A stretch of 64,000 nt of DNA, taken from assembly GCA_016169945.1 (NCBI GenBank), contig JADLSH010000184.1:186001-250000 (forward strand), in the 5' to 3' direction. The stretch is from Trachythela sp. YZ-2020. Taxonomy: Eukaryota; Cnidaria; Anthozoa; Malacalcyonacea; Clavulariidae. The position numbers were made by a program, and so were the translations under genes. The notes beneath the pieces are model-generated. The model was given only the letters and a program-made list of their open reading frames with translations, searched no databases and was not told the DNA's origin. Shown one piece after another: positions 1 to 11,800 of the stretch. How positions within the stretch are numbered: the first letter of the stretch is position 1; every line of letters begins with the position of its first letter.

Positions 1-645
1 ACAGCTCTGTCAGTTCTAAACTGTTCTCCCTAGAGGTCCAGTAAGGGTCATCTCTTATTGATCCAGTGTTACTACAGAAGGAAACCTAAACTAAACTAAC
101 TTTATTTATACTGGATAGCTCTATCAGTTCTAAACTGTTCTTCCTAGAGATCCAGTAAGGGTCATCCCTTATTGATCCAGTGTTACTACAGGAGGAAACC
201 TAAACTAAAATAACTTTATTTATACTTGATAGCTCTCTCAGTTCTAAACTGTTCTCCCTAGAGGTCCAGTAAGAGTCATTCCTTATTGATCCAGTGTTAC
301 TACAGGAGGAAACCTAAACTAAATCAACTTTATTTATACTGGATAGCTTTATCAGTTCTAAACTGTTCTCCCTAGAGTTCCGGTAAATCTCAGCCCTTAT
401 TGATACAGTGTTACTGCAGGAGGAAACCTAAACTAAACTAACTTTGTTTATACTGGATAGCTCTATCTGTTCTAAACTGTTCTCCCTAGAGGTCCAGTAA
501 GAGTCCAGAGAAAAACCTGTGGTGTTTTGGTAGAATCAAAATAGAAGCACTCTTCTCACATGCAACCAAGGTAAAATAATAATCACACAACCACAGATTG
601 CAGGAATCGAATCCTGGTCAGATGCACTAACCACCAACACCGCAG
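1..645 (-). mobile_element. tRNA-headed SINE with 114-bp tandem tail
   Basis: The head (645-600 on the minus strand) has a B-box-like GGATTCGATTCC. About five tail units follow down to position 1, each carrying 'GGAGGAAACCTAAACTAA', 'TTTATACTGGATAGCTC' and 'CTAGAGGTCCAGTAAG' on the plus strand. The head begins about 6 nt from the splice donor of the SNX19 exon ending at 653. Confidence 0.75.
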
Positions 646-652
646 AACTTAC

Positions 653-3600
653 CATTCAAGAAAGCAACCAAACACAGCAGTAGCAGCTTCCTGAACTGGT
701 TCTAAACACACCCAAGTTTCATGTTTCTGCAGCAAATGACAACTCAAGTTAAGGACGTGCCTTGTCAACTGATTAGGCTCTTGCCCTTGACCGCCACACG
801 TAACAGACCCATCATTGTCAAAAACAGTCAATTTTCTTTGTACTGGAACTTTAGAGCTTTTTAATGGATTTGAATCTGGCAAATCTTTTCCAATTTGCAA
901 GTCTTTTGTAGCATGACCATTTTCTGTGCAAGTGTTATTCAAATTTAGCCTGGTAGCTGGAGTTTCATTTGATTGTATGGGATCTGATGTGGGGTGTTCT
1001 GTAGTTGGTTGGTTTGCATAACACTGTTGTTGTATGAAGCTGTGGAAGGAATTGTCTGAGTAACAGCAACTGTGGTTCAACTAGACATATATTTTGTACA
1101 AATACAGTTAAATTATAAAATGACAACTAAATCTACAATATTTTGTGTGGTTTGTGTCCGAACTACCTGAAAATGATATCTCAAACGTGGTGGTCCAGTG
1201 TAGGTAGTATTCTATAATAAGCTGTCATGGTTTGTGTCTGAACTACCTGAAAAAGATATCTCAAACAGTCAAACGTGGTGGTAGTATTCTACAATAAGAT
1301 GTGTGGTTTGTGTCTGAACTACCTGAAAAAGATATCTCAAATGTGGTGGTACAGTGTAGGTAGTATTCTACAATAAGCTGTCGTGGTTTGTGTCTGAACT
1401 ACCTGAGAAGATATCTCAAACATGGTGGTCCAGTGTAAGTGGTATTCTACTGACAATAAACTGCATGGTTTGTGCCTGAACTACAGCAACCCCCCTCCAC
1501 TTTCTGACAAGGGCATTCACTTGAAACCCACAACAGCTTGTGTTAAAGCAATATGCTGTGCAAATTACTCAAAACTGTATGAGAATAATGTGACGTTCAC
1601 TTATTGAAAGACACACCTTACAACCTTCAGAACAAATGGCAAATGTTCTGATGTCATCTTGTGAAGACTTATCTTCTCCTAAAACTTGTCTGATATCGTC
1701 ATATTCTTCTTCCTTATCTCCATCAATTGGACCTAATCACAGGGAAAATACATTTAATTACAGCAGGGTATTGATACAAGGAAAAGCAAATTCTTTTACG
1801 TTTCTTTTTTTTTACTCTTTCCTTGGTTGAGCCTATGAATTGTACATAAAGTATTTATTTACCTGTATCAAAGGCTGTCTTGATGTGATCTATGAACTTA
1901 GTGACCTTTTTATGTAGCTTCTACAGTGAAGAAGATTATATCATCAAATAAATTGATCCATTTAGCAGTAAGGCTTGACAAGGGCCTCAAACCTGGCTGT
2001 TGATTTATAAGATCAGACCTGACCTACCTTATCAATTCTTGGAACATTTGGTAAAGTTGGCACAACAATATGATGTCGTCTAAAATCTGTATGACTCTCA
2101 TCTCCAATTCCAAGAAATCCTTTGAAATCTTCACAGTTCAAGATGGCAGGTTTATTTACTAAACACTACATGAAATTGAAAAAATCCCATTTTTTATCAT
2201 GTCAAAATCCCATGTCAGAAATGTCAACATTTCTAGAAACAAGCAAATTGATGCGAACTACATCTCTCAATTTCTATCATTTGCCACCAAATTCCAGACT
2301 ATGGACTATTACAAAAAATGAAAATAATTTACATCGATGTGTTTTGTAACACCCTACCCATATTGTATGTGTTTCGTAATTTAAGTCTTCAAAATATTCA
2401 GCTAAATAAGTGTGTGTTTTAGACGTTTAATTCAAGTTTTCCCCCCGTTTTCAATTGAGATGACAGAAAGACTCAATCCAAAAAGGAATCACCTATTATT
2501 TTCTCACTCTGATAACTGCTGGTTGACTGCCATGCTTAGTATAAATGAGAGAATTTTGTATGAAAAACAAGATCAAACCTTTAAATAGCTTTCAAGCAGT
2601 ATCTGTCTGCCCTCAATGACGTCTTGGTCCAGGCGAAAGAATGGAGAGTTGAATTTTCTGTTTGGCCTTGGAATATCTGGAAGAATGTAAAATAAACACT
2701 GAAGTTGAGCAATTGGAGATGACCTCTAGTGAGGACAGTTTAGAACTGATAGAACTATCCAGTATAATAGATAAATTAAGGTGTAAAATTTCAACTTAAT
2801 GACATATGCTGTACCTTTCATTAAGCTTGCAAAAGATCCGCACACGAGTCGATGATGTAACTCCATGAACTCTCGATATCTTCTTTTGATACTGCCTTGT
2901 GTATCTGCCTCTGACCTCTCTCCTGGATGGTGATCACTTTCGGAGTGCGGCAACAATTGCTTGTTATACTGCACAAAACAATTAGAATACATAAATGTTC
3001 TTTTCCATAGAAATTATTCCCCTTAGGTATGTTTCACTTAGCACTGTCATGCGGCAGATTGTTATCAACTTGCAGTTATGAGAGTAAGAGGATAATGAAT
3101 CAAATGTAAAATATTTTAATCAGTGGCACTTTGTGAGATGTTGGGTGTGTGAACATAGGTTATCAACATATAGCCATGCTTCTGTTGCTGCAAATCTCAG
3201 TTCTTAAAACATTATGGGCTAAATTTCATGCAAATTTACTTAAATTGTAGACTATCAATGCTTTCTTGGTTTTAACTAATGATACAGCTTTGTTACACAG
3301 TTAATCAGCTATCATTCAAAGAATTTGAGAAATTATTGGGAGGGGTGGGTGGTGACCCACCTCCGTCACCCCCCCCCCCCCCCTTTACCAAAACCCACCT
3401 AATATTAAAAAGATAAAAAGTCAAGCTTACCACAACAACGTAGACTGTGTAACGACTTTTATAAGGCTCAAACGAATGATCAGTCACAAGCTCTGTTGAT
3501 GGAATACTGATCATCGAACAAGGATTAGGCAAGTCGTGAATGGCAAAATTTGCTGATGACACAGTATCCTCTTCAAACTGTCCTGGCTTAAAAGAGACAT

Positions 3601-5346
3601 CCCCGATGTCAAAGACTAATCCGTCATCCGATTTCTCAAACAATTCACTTTCCCACTCGTCTGTGCTGGAAAAACTTATTGTATGTTGTCTACCCCTTGC
3701 AGTGTTTGTCTGGCCAAGCTTAGATCTTTCATCACTGGACAAGGTTTCAAATTTTCTTTGCTCAATTGTCTTGGGTTCATCGCTGCTATCAGGGCAATCA
3801 ATGACCTCTGCTTTTGCATGATTGCCATAAATATCAATTTCCTCAAAACTTGATGACGTAGATTCTCGTTCAACATGGCCTGAAATCAATTTTGGCATTG
3901 ATTGGCTATGTACCACATCACCACTCCTGGTCTCTAAACCAGAGTCGTCACAACTCAAACTTGCTGATCGACCCTGAGAATCTGAACTCCCGACATCTTC
4001 GTTTGACAAATCTAAATAACCATCAGTACCTGATACTCTTTCAGAAATAATTTCCTCAGCTTGGACAGATTCTCCCGAATTTGTCGCAGTAGTTTGCTTA
4101 ATAACAGGAGATGAGGGAACTCTCCGTAACTGTCTAGCAAACATACTTCCGCTTGGGTGAATCTTCGCACTCAAAATAGCATTAAGTTTAGAATTTTGCT
4201 TAAATATATCATTCTTAACTTTAGTAAGACCATTTAATACACCAGATGAATGACCCTGCTCTTTGGCTGTAAACTTAGGTCTTTTGTGAACGGTAGATTT
4301 GCATGTTTTATCTGTCATTTCAGCATTAGTCTTCGGACACTGGACAGTACTTTCGTCCTGTCCGACAGAGTTTGATGTGCAGTTAGTTTTAGCTTCTATA
4401 GAAATCTCTACAATCTCACTGTGGTCTTTTTCAACTACAATCGTATCTTTGAACTTGTATTTTGTAGCAGATTCTGATTGAGTTGACTTTCTACTACAAG
4501 CATTACTATTCATTTCCAAATTCTCGTCAAGATACTCCATAAAAGATGTTGATATTTTCAAATTAGATTTCACAGCCTCATTAAACTCTAATGAGGTCGT
4601 AAGTATATCTTCATCAGTATTTTCCCCAAATATATTAATTATTGATGTGTTCACAAAATCGGGGTCAGAAATTGTGTCTACAAGGGGCAACATTAGTTTG
4701 ACAGCCAAAATCTCTCGTAAGATAAATCGTCCCGTATCACAGCCCAATGTTTTTGGCACGACAAGTCTGTATAGTAACAAATCAATAATATTCCGTAGAT
4801 ATTGTAACTCGTCGCTTTCATAAGCGCGACTTTCTTTTTGCAATAAACGATACGTTTCCACAAAGTCTTTGTGGTTTTTTGCCATAGACATTTTCACAGC
4901 TTGTAGAGCTGCTAAATGTTTGTGTAAAAGGATACATAGCTTCTCTGTATGAGAAGAAACTGTTGTTTTAGATAGCTTGTCATAAAAACCTACAGTAGCC
5001 TCTTCTAACAACGATCTAGTTTCTAATATAAAATCTCCACCAATGCCGACATTTTCATACCAAGAAATCACAAAATCTCTGAGAATATTTCGTATTAAAC
5101 CATGTCGACATGTTTTTAACCCGCGAGGAAAGGCTTTGTTGTGATACTCAGCGTTTCCTTCTCTTTAGATAACCCGAGTCCTTTTGATGTAAAATAACGA
5201 GTAAAGTCGAGTTTATTTCCTTCATCTAACAAGTTTCGAGCAAAAACGAACGCAACTATAGCACAAAATGAAAATACCAAAATCCCTTGAACACTACCAG
5301 CAAAAACGACAAAAATAACGATACCTACAGTTGTAGACCATTGCAT
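653..5346 (-). CDS. SNX19: SNX19-like sorting nexin (partial at 3' end)
   Basis: Membrane-anchored sorting nexin of the PXA-PX-nexin_C type, acting on endosomal or ER membranes through phosphoinositide binding. Inferred exons: 5346-3431, 2968-2815, 2676-2579, 2165-2028, 1920-1863, 1732-1617, 1080-653; phases join cleanly and the rest runs off the left edge. The start ATG at 5346 is followed by a hydrophobic segment (residues about 7-38), then a PXA domain opening with 'ILRDFVISWYENVG' and a long acidic Ser-rich linker. The PX domain spans 'YKSRYTVYVVV', the lipid-binding 'KRRYREF' and 'EGRQILLESYLK'. 'PRIDK' followed by 'FIDHIKTAF' matches human SNX19. The reading frame breaks near 5112: the upstream frame stops at 5114-5116 while the PXA frame runs on; one extra G in the GGG run would join them. 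It is divergent from SDF2. Paralogues SNX13/14/25 carry an RGS domain between PXA and PX, which is absent here, so SNX19 is preferred. Confidence 0.85.
1140..1480 (-). repeat. 80-bp 'AGGTAGTTCAGACAC' satellite, four copies
   Basis: Reads on plus as 'GTGTCTGAACTACCTGAAAA', 'GATATCTCAAACGTGGTGG', 'GTAGTATTCTACAATAAG'. It lies in the SNX19 intron between exons 1732-1617 and 1080-653. Confidence 0.75.
2720..2785 (+). repeat. Fragment of the 114-bp SINE-tail unit
   Basis: Carries 'AGAACTGATAGAACTATCC' next to the SNX19 exon that ends at 2815; only half a unit, diverged. Confidence 0.55.
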
Positions 5347-5515
5347 TGCCAAAAATCAAAGCTGCAAATCATTCCTTGTCGTATTAAATTTTTATGCTGC
5401 GTAAAACCACTGATGTAAAACATGCGACAACGCAAACTTTTCCGTAATTTTATAGCTCAGCGTTTTCCGCTTCTCCAGGACGCCATATTGAAATTGAGGG
5501 ATAGATACGGCGTTT

Positions 5516-5785
5516 TGAGGACATTGTAGGGTCTCAAAGGGTAAAAGGGGATACTAAGGATTATAAAGGGGATAAAATAGGATATTTTTGGTGTAATTAG
5601 GGTAGCATAGGATACAAAGGGGTATCCGGTGATAGAGATGGATATTATGGATACTAAGGGACATCTAAGGATTCTAGGTGATATCAAGGGAAATCATGGG
5701 GTAGTAAGTGATGTTGCGGGGGTAAATGGGATACTATGTAATATCAAGGGATAAGATGGGATATTAAGGGATAATAAGAAATACT
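5516..5785. mobile_element. Second copy of the 'GGGATAC' repeat element
   Basis: Homologous to 9422-9770 over its length. It lies in the SNX19/SDF2 divergent spacer, about 170 bp upstream of the SNX19 ATG. A related fragment occurs at 6125-6280. Confidence 0.65.
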
Positions 5786-6426
5786 GAAGCAGTGAGCTCT
5801 ATATATATATATCTGGAGTGAGAACTTACGTCCAAAAAGTGAAGCCAAAGATGGCGTGAAATGTCCAGTCCAATCAATCCCTTTTGTTTTCCGATGCACA
5901 ATTTGCATGGAGCAAGGAGTGATTAAAAGTTTTTACTTTTACTTTTATGTAAAATCAACAATAACATCATGATGAACTGAACTAATAACCTGATTAGCGA
6001 TACGATCTGGTTAGTATAAACTGGAATTAGCCAAAGAAAAATGGTATGAAAACTTCATGAGTTTCATTTCATTGCTATGACGTCATCGCCCCATCTTATT
6101 CATTTGCCCGAATTATTTAGAACATGTACTGAAGTATATATACTGATAGCATGGGATACGAATAAATACCAAAGGATAGAAATGAATTCTGAGGGATAGA
6201 AAGGGATATTAGGAAGTATCAGGCAACATGGAATGGTATTTAGGAATACCAAGGGGACTTAGGATATCAAGGTACGTTTTCCCGTTAGCCAATCAGAGCG
6301 CACCACGAGCTGACAAATGACCGGTAACGCGCAACACGCGGGACGGTCCCGCACAACCCAAGCTGCAAAATATGAAAATATACAAACTAAAAATTATTGA
6401 ATGAATATAAAAGTATTATCCTAAAA

Positions 6427-8284
6427 ATGTTTTGTAGTGTTTACAATCTATTTATTACATTCCTAGCTAGTGTTTTAATACGTGGTAGTTTATATGTCCT
6501 TGGTAATTTAGAAAACGGTGGGTGTAATTTTGAAATAATTTCAGTTTTTCTATTTCTGTTGACATATAGAAAATGTTGTATTAATTGTAGTTGAATTTGT
6601 GTGTATTTATGAATTATATCAGCGACGCAGTGTTACCTCTTTGTAGTGTTAATACTCACTGTTAATACTCACATGTTAATACTCACATGTGTAATCATGA
6701 CTGATAAAATTAGGGCCGTTAGGGGTACCCATATGGCCCACTGTCCACTGAGCTAAAAGATATATTTGGGTCATGTGGTATGGCCATGGTAAACCCCCTC
6801 CCCAATGTTGTCTTTGATGGCCATTTTCCATTACGGTCGCTATGTACACGTGGGCGAAGCGACCTTGCTTGGCCATGCACAGCTTCTCTATGATTATTCC
6901 ATTCAATGTCATTCAATATTTTTAAACAGAATTCAAACATGTAACATGTGGAAGTGCAGTTAAACTTTTTAATCCATATCACCGTGTTAGAGTACACTCC
7001 CACGAAGTGAAATATGGATCTGGCTCTGGACAACAGGTAGGTTTTATCTACCCTATGGGCTACAACTGAGTCAGCATACAAAGAAGTCCCTCACTCCAAT
7101 ATCATGCCAGGCCCCTTCAAATGCCTGGAATAAATAAGCCCCCAAAAAAATGTCACTAACAATATTTATTTTTAAGTCGGTAACTGGTGTAGGAGCTCAA
7201 GATGATATCAACAGTTTGTGGATTGTGAAAGGAAAAACAGGCATGCCGTGTAAACGAGGGTAAATGAAAAAACTTTAGCTAAAAACTTCTTCCAAGTATA
7301 AAAAACAAGGCAAACAATTGATATTAGGGAGCTTTAGCAATGACTATGAGTACAAGATTCGTCATTTTCACAGCAAAAGTTGTGTTGTTTCTATATGCCA
7401 TCTTGCAAAAGTCGTAGTCATCTGGCTTTTGATGAATCTTGTACTCAAAAGCCAGACGACTATGATTCTTGTGAGATGGCGTATGCAAACAACACGCATA
7501 AATGATGAATCTCGTACTTGCAGTCACATCTAAAGCTCCTTAAAATATCTTTATTTTAACATCTTCCTAAATGTAGGAATCCTGTGAAGTGTGGCAGTAC
7601 AATCCGTTTTGTTCATCAAACCACCAAACGTTTCCTGCACAGTCATCTGTTTCAGTCACCATTATCAAACAACCAAGAAGTGAGTGCGTTTGGTGAGAAT
7701 GGTGTTGGTGATGATGGTGACCATTGGTCCGTTATTTGTACTTCGAAATTTTGGAACAGAGACGATAAAGTCCGCTTTAAACATACATTGACTAAAAAGT
7801 ATGTTTTAATGTGGCTTTCTCGGTTTGCATTATTTTGCTTCCATTGCACTCTCGTGTATGTCTAATATTAATAGTATTTCAAACTTTATTCTCAAAGGTA
7901 TTTGCATATTTCTGGGGAGACATTTGGTCGTCCAATCAGTGGTCAAAGTGAAATCAGTGCTTATACCCACGCAGAACCTGGCAATGAGTGGCAAGCTATG
8001 GTTTGTATTTCATTAGAATTTAACCCATTAGCTTGCAATGCACCCAACTTTAGTATTTTACTCTGTCTAACGCCAGAGGATTTTACTCGTCAGTGGTAGG
8101 CTACTGCCAGTTAATGGTTTAACAAAACTATCTGCCAGTGTCTCTTGTTAACCTATTAGCTTACAATGGGCCCAGATGCACCCTACTTTAGTATTTTACT
8201 CTGTAGCAGTAGGTAAACTAAAATATATATGTCTCCATTGTGTTTCAGGAAGGTGTCTACATACTGGCTAACTCGGACAAGTAA
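6427..8284 (+). CDS. SDF2: SDF2/SDF2L1-type ER MIR-domain protein
   Basis: Stromal cell-derived factor 2 family: a secretory-pathway protein of three MIR (beta-trefoil) repeats that works with ER chaperones and protein O-mannosylation. Exons: 6427-6484, 6931-7037, 7177-7259, 7577-7798, 7898-8000, 8249-8284, giving 202 residues with all phases consistent. Exon 1 encodes a hydrophobic signal peptide (MFCSVYNLFITFLASVL). Family signatures follow: 'VTCGSAVKLFN', 'HSHEVKYGSGSGQQSVTGV', 'NNQEVSAFGENG', 'KVRFKHTLTKK', 'GRPISGQSE' and 'EWQAMEGVYI'. The in-frame ATG at 6427 is chosen because it begins the signal peptide. The protein ends 'LANSDK' and, unlike vertebrate SDF2L1 (HDEL), shows no ER retrieval signal. 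Intron 5 holds a TTAACCCATTA element. The 3' end converges on POLE2. Confidence 0.93.
8025..8215. repeat. TTAACCCATTA-bounded short element (SDF2 intron 5)
   Basis: Begins 'TTTAACCCATTAGCTTGC', contains 'TAGTATTTTACTCTGTCTAA' and 'CGTCAGTGGTAGG', and ends 'CCAGTTAATGGTTTAAC', followed by a partial second unit. The ends are inverted, as in other copies. Confidence 0.65.
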
Positions 8285-8894
8285 AATATGAAATAGAATA
8301 ATTGGACATTCACTGTCAAACACTAACGCTATACAAGCAATCGCTAAAAAGTGAAAATTTTATTGAAGCTATAAACGAACACAACAGTTTAATTAAAGAT
8401 GCAGTACAGCCTGTCAGCTTTGTTTACATTTTTATCCAAATAATGAGCTTTATAAAAGCAAAGTGGTGACAACTATATACTTTTCTGCTCCCAGAGTAAA
8501 ATAGATTATCAACTGGGTAGCACAATCAGGCTTTGTAAAAACATATAGAACCTAGTTAACCTGTTTGTCTCACGCCAGTCACGAGCTGGGGAGTCACATG
8601 CACATGCACGGAACGGACTGTACCGCATCTTTAACATTTATCTAATGTATAGACATTTTCTGAATTTGCTTGAGTGGACACAAGACAATAGCTTAACTCG
8701 AGGCTGTGGTTGTATTTAGGTCATGGTAAAGTAATTGCCATTGCATGATGTGCAGTCAAGCAAATTCACAAAGTGTCGAGTTTTGCAACACATTACATCT
8801 AACATGTACTTTTGTTTATACGTTATCTTGGAGTTAATAAATTATTTGTTATTACTAGATCGTCTAGATGTACATTATATACAGTTTTCTGTGG

Positions 8895-11800
8895 TTACTT
8901 TGCAATTCTACAGGTATTTAAGTGGTAGTGAACACTGAGAATTGAACAAAGGCCAATATACTTAGTATCAAAATAAATATTACCAGCATAACTGTCTTCA
9001 AACAGTTGATTTCATGTGAAAAATTCACATTTCACGATTCTGACAATAATTAATATACTCAAACAAAATAACTATTCTTGAGTATATTGATCATTTAATC
9101 TTGAATTTTGCTGAAAAATAAAACATAAGCATAAGTTGAAGCCAGTTATATTTTGAGCATTTTTCTCAAACTGCATACCAGCAGGAATCGAAGCCTGATG
9201 ACAGAGATGAACATGGCAGCAACTGGGCTGGGAGATTTCTAATTGATTTCAGTTAAGCGTGGGAGACAAGTTTCATTAATATTGAAAGACATGTGCACTA
9301 ACCACTGTGCCACACCATAAACTACTTGTCTTACCTTTCTTCAACTTCTCTTGACGCTGGCCAGTAAACTTTAAAACAATAATCATTCTTTGAAAACGAC
9401 CCCTTTGGAGAAATATACAAGTTTTGAGGACATTGTAGGATTTCAAAGGGTAACAGAGGATACTAAAGCCTGTTTCCCCCTGGGCGTTTTCTTCGCTTGC
9501 ATCGCGCGAACAAACGGGCTTAAAGGTTTTAAAAGGATAAAATAGGATATTATATGTAGAATTAGGATAGCATAGGATACAAAGCGACATCCGGTGATAG
9601 GGATGGATACTGCGGAATATTAAGGGACATCATGGATTCTAGGTGATATCAAAGGAAATAATGGGATAGTAAGTAATGTTGTGCGGGTAAAATGGGATAG
9701 TATATAATATCAAGGGATAAGATGGGATATTAAGTGATAATAGGGAATACTGAAGTCTATGTATTGATAGCAGTAAACTATAAAACAATAATCATTCTTT
9801 GAAAAGGACTCCTTTGGAAAAATAAACAAGTGATCAGTGGTTACCAAGGAAAGCAATGACCAACAGCCTGATACCAGCTTGTTGGGACAATCTTGTAGGA
9901 GACAAAATACATATAGACACAAACTTACAGGATTGAAGCAAATGCAATCTAGAGTCGTTGGTTGGACATATGAATGATATTTATCTGCAAGAATTATCTA
10001 AAAAAATCAACGGTTATTGCTCAATATTTGGCCTTTTTCCCCCCAGAGATCCAGGAAGGTCCATTCATTATTGATCCAGTGTTACTACAGAAGAAAATCT
10101 AAACTAAACTAACTTCATTTATACTAGATAGCTCTATCAGTTCTAAACTGTTCTTCCTAGAGATCCAGTAATGGTCATCTCTTATTGATCCAGTGTTACT
10201 ACAGGAGGAAACCTAAACTAAACTAACTTTATTTATACTGGATAACTCTATCAGTTCTAAACTGTTCTCCCTAGAGGTCCAGTAAGGACCATCCCTTATT
10301 GATCCAGTGTTACCACAAGAGGAAACCTAAACTAACTTTATCTATACTGGATAGCTCTATCAGTTCTAAACTGTTCTCCATAGTCATAGAGATCCATTAA
10401 GGGCCATTTCTGAATGGTCTGGTGTTACAGGGGGAATCCAGAGTACCTGGAGAAAACCTGCGAAGTCAAATTGGAAGCATTGTCCTTAGTTCCGTCATAA
10501 AACAACAGTCTCACCATATTAGGCAAGGGATAAATCCTCAAAGCGTTATCGTAGTTCCAGAAAACAGGTCGAACATGATGTGGTAGCGGACTGATATGAG
10601 ATTGCGATATGATGGTTTTTACCAACTGAAAAAAGTACAACGAATATCATCAATACACGAGTGTAAATCCCTGGTCAAATGATGACGAGAGTTGGCAAGC
10701 GAGGGGTCGCCACGAACCTATATGAACAGGCTTTGTGATTGGTTGATTATGACAATAGAAGACAATAAACCATAGAAATTATCTTTCATACCAGTTCTAA
10801 CTGACATGAGCTTTAGATGACGCCTAACATCCAAATCCTCTAACTTACATGGCTGGGAATATCTCCGAGATCTGTAGGAAGATGAATGCAATTACGGCAC
10901 ATCTTGTTCACTAAATCTTCTCTGAACACCACAATCTCTTGTGTGCAATATTGAATCCTACAACAAAACATTTGATAAAAATCGGAAAGCCTCTTGTCAG
11001 TTGTCTGAACAAGGTCATTAAATATTGCAAGATACAGCTTGTTAAACCTTCGTGCAAAGGGCATGATTTTTCAATACCAGTAAAGGCAGTGTTCAAGGAT
11101 TCTTTGAAACAAGAAGTTCTCACTGTACCTGCACGGATTTGTTGCAAAAATTGCAAACGGAATCTTAGCTCGTATTTCTTCTGTCAGACACGACGGTATT
11201 GGTGGCCTAAAAGTAGAATATAGTGATTTTATCATTTTGGAAAAGTTTATACAACGGAAACTGATAACGAATGAACTGTTTCAAACCTTGGTAAGATGTT
11301 CCCAGGCCCAGGATCTTGTGGTCCAGGAACAAACACAAATCGACTACTGTTTGAAGAAACAAGTGTGGCTATTAGTAATTTGAGTGCATATATCGCTTCT
11401 AGTTCGTATCATACACATGCTTACCTCTCTACCAACGAAGGATATTCTGAGATCAGATCTGCGAGATTATTCAAACACTCTGGAAGGAAACAAACGTTTT
11501 GGACCATATCTTAGTGTTTGCGTATCGCTAGAGCGCACTGGCTCAAAATCGTTTGTATATGAACTATGACTTTACACCATTGAAACCTTTTTCAGGTAGT
11601 TCAGACACAAACCATGGCAGCTATTGTAGAATACTACCTGTACTGTACCTCCACGTTTGAGATATCTCTTTCAGGTAGTTCAGAGACAAACCACGACGGC
11701 TTATTGTAGAATATATTACCTGTATTGGACCACCAAGTTTTGAGATATCTTTTTCAGGTAATTCAGACACAAACCACGGCAGCTTATTGTAGAATACTAC

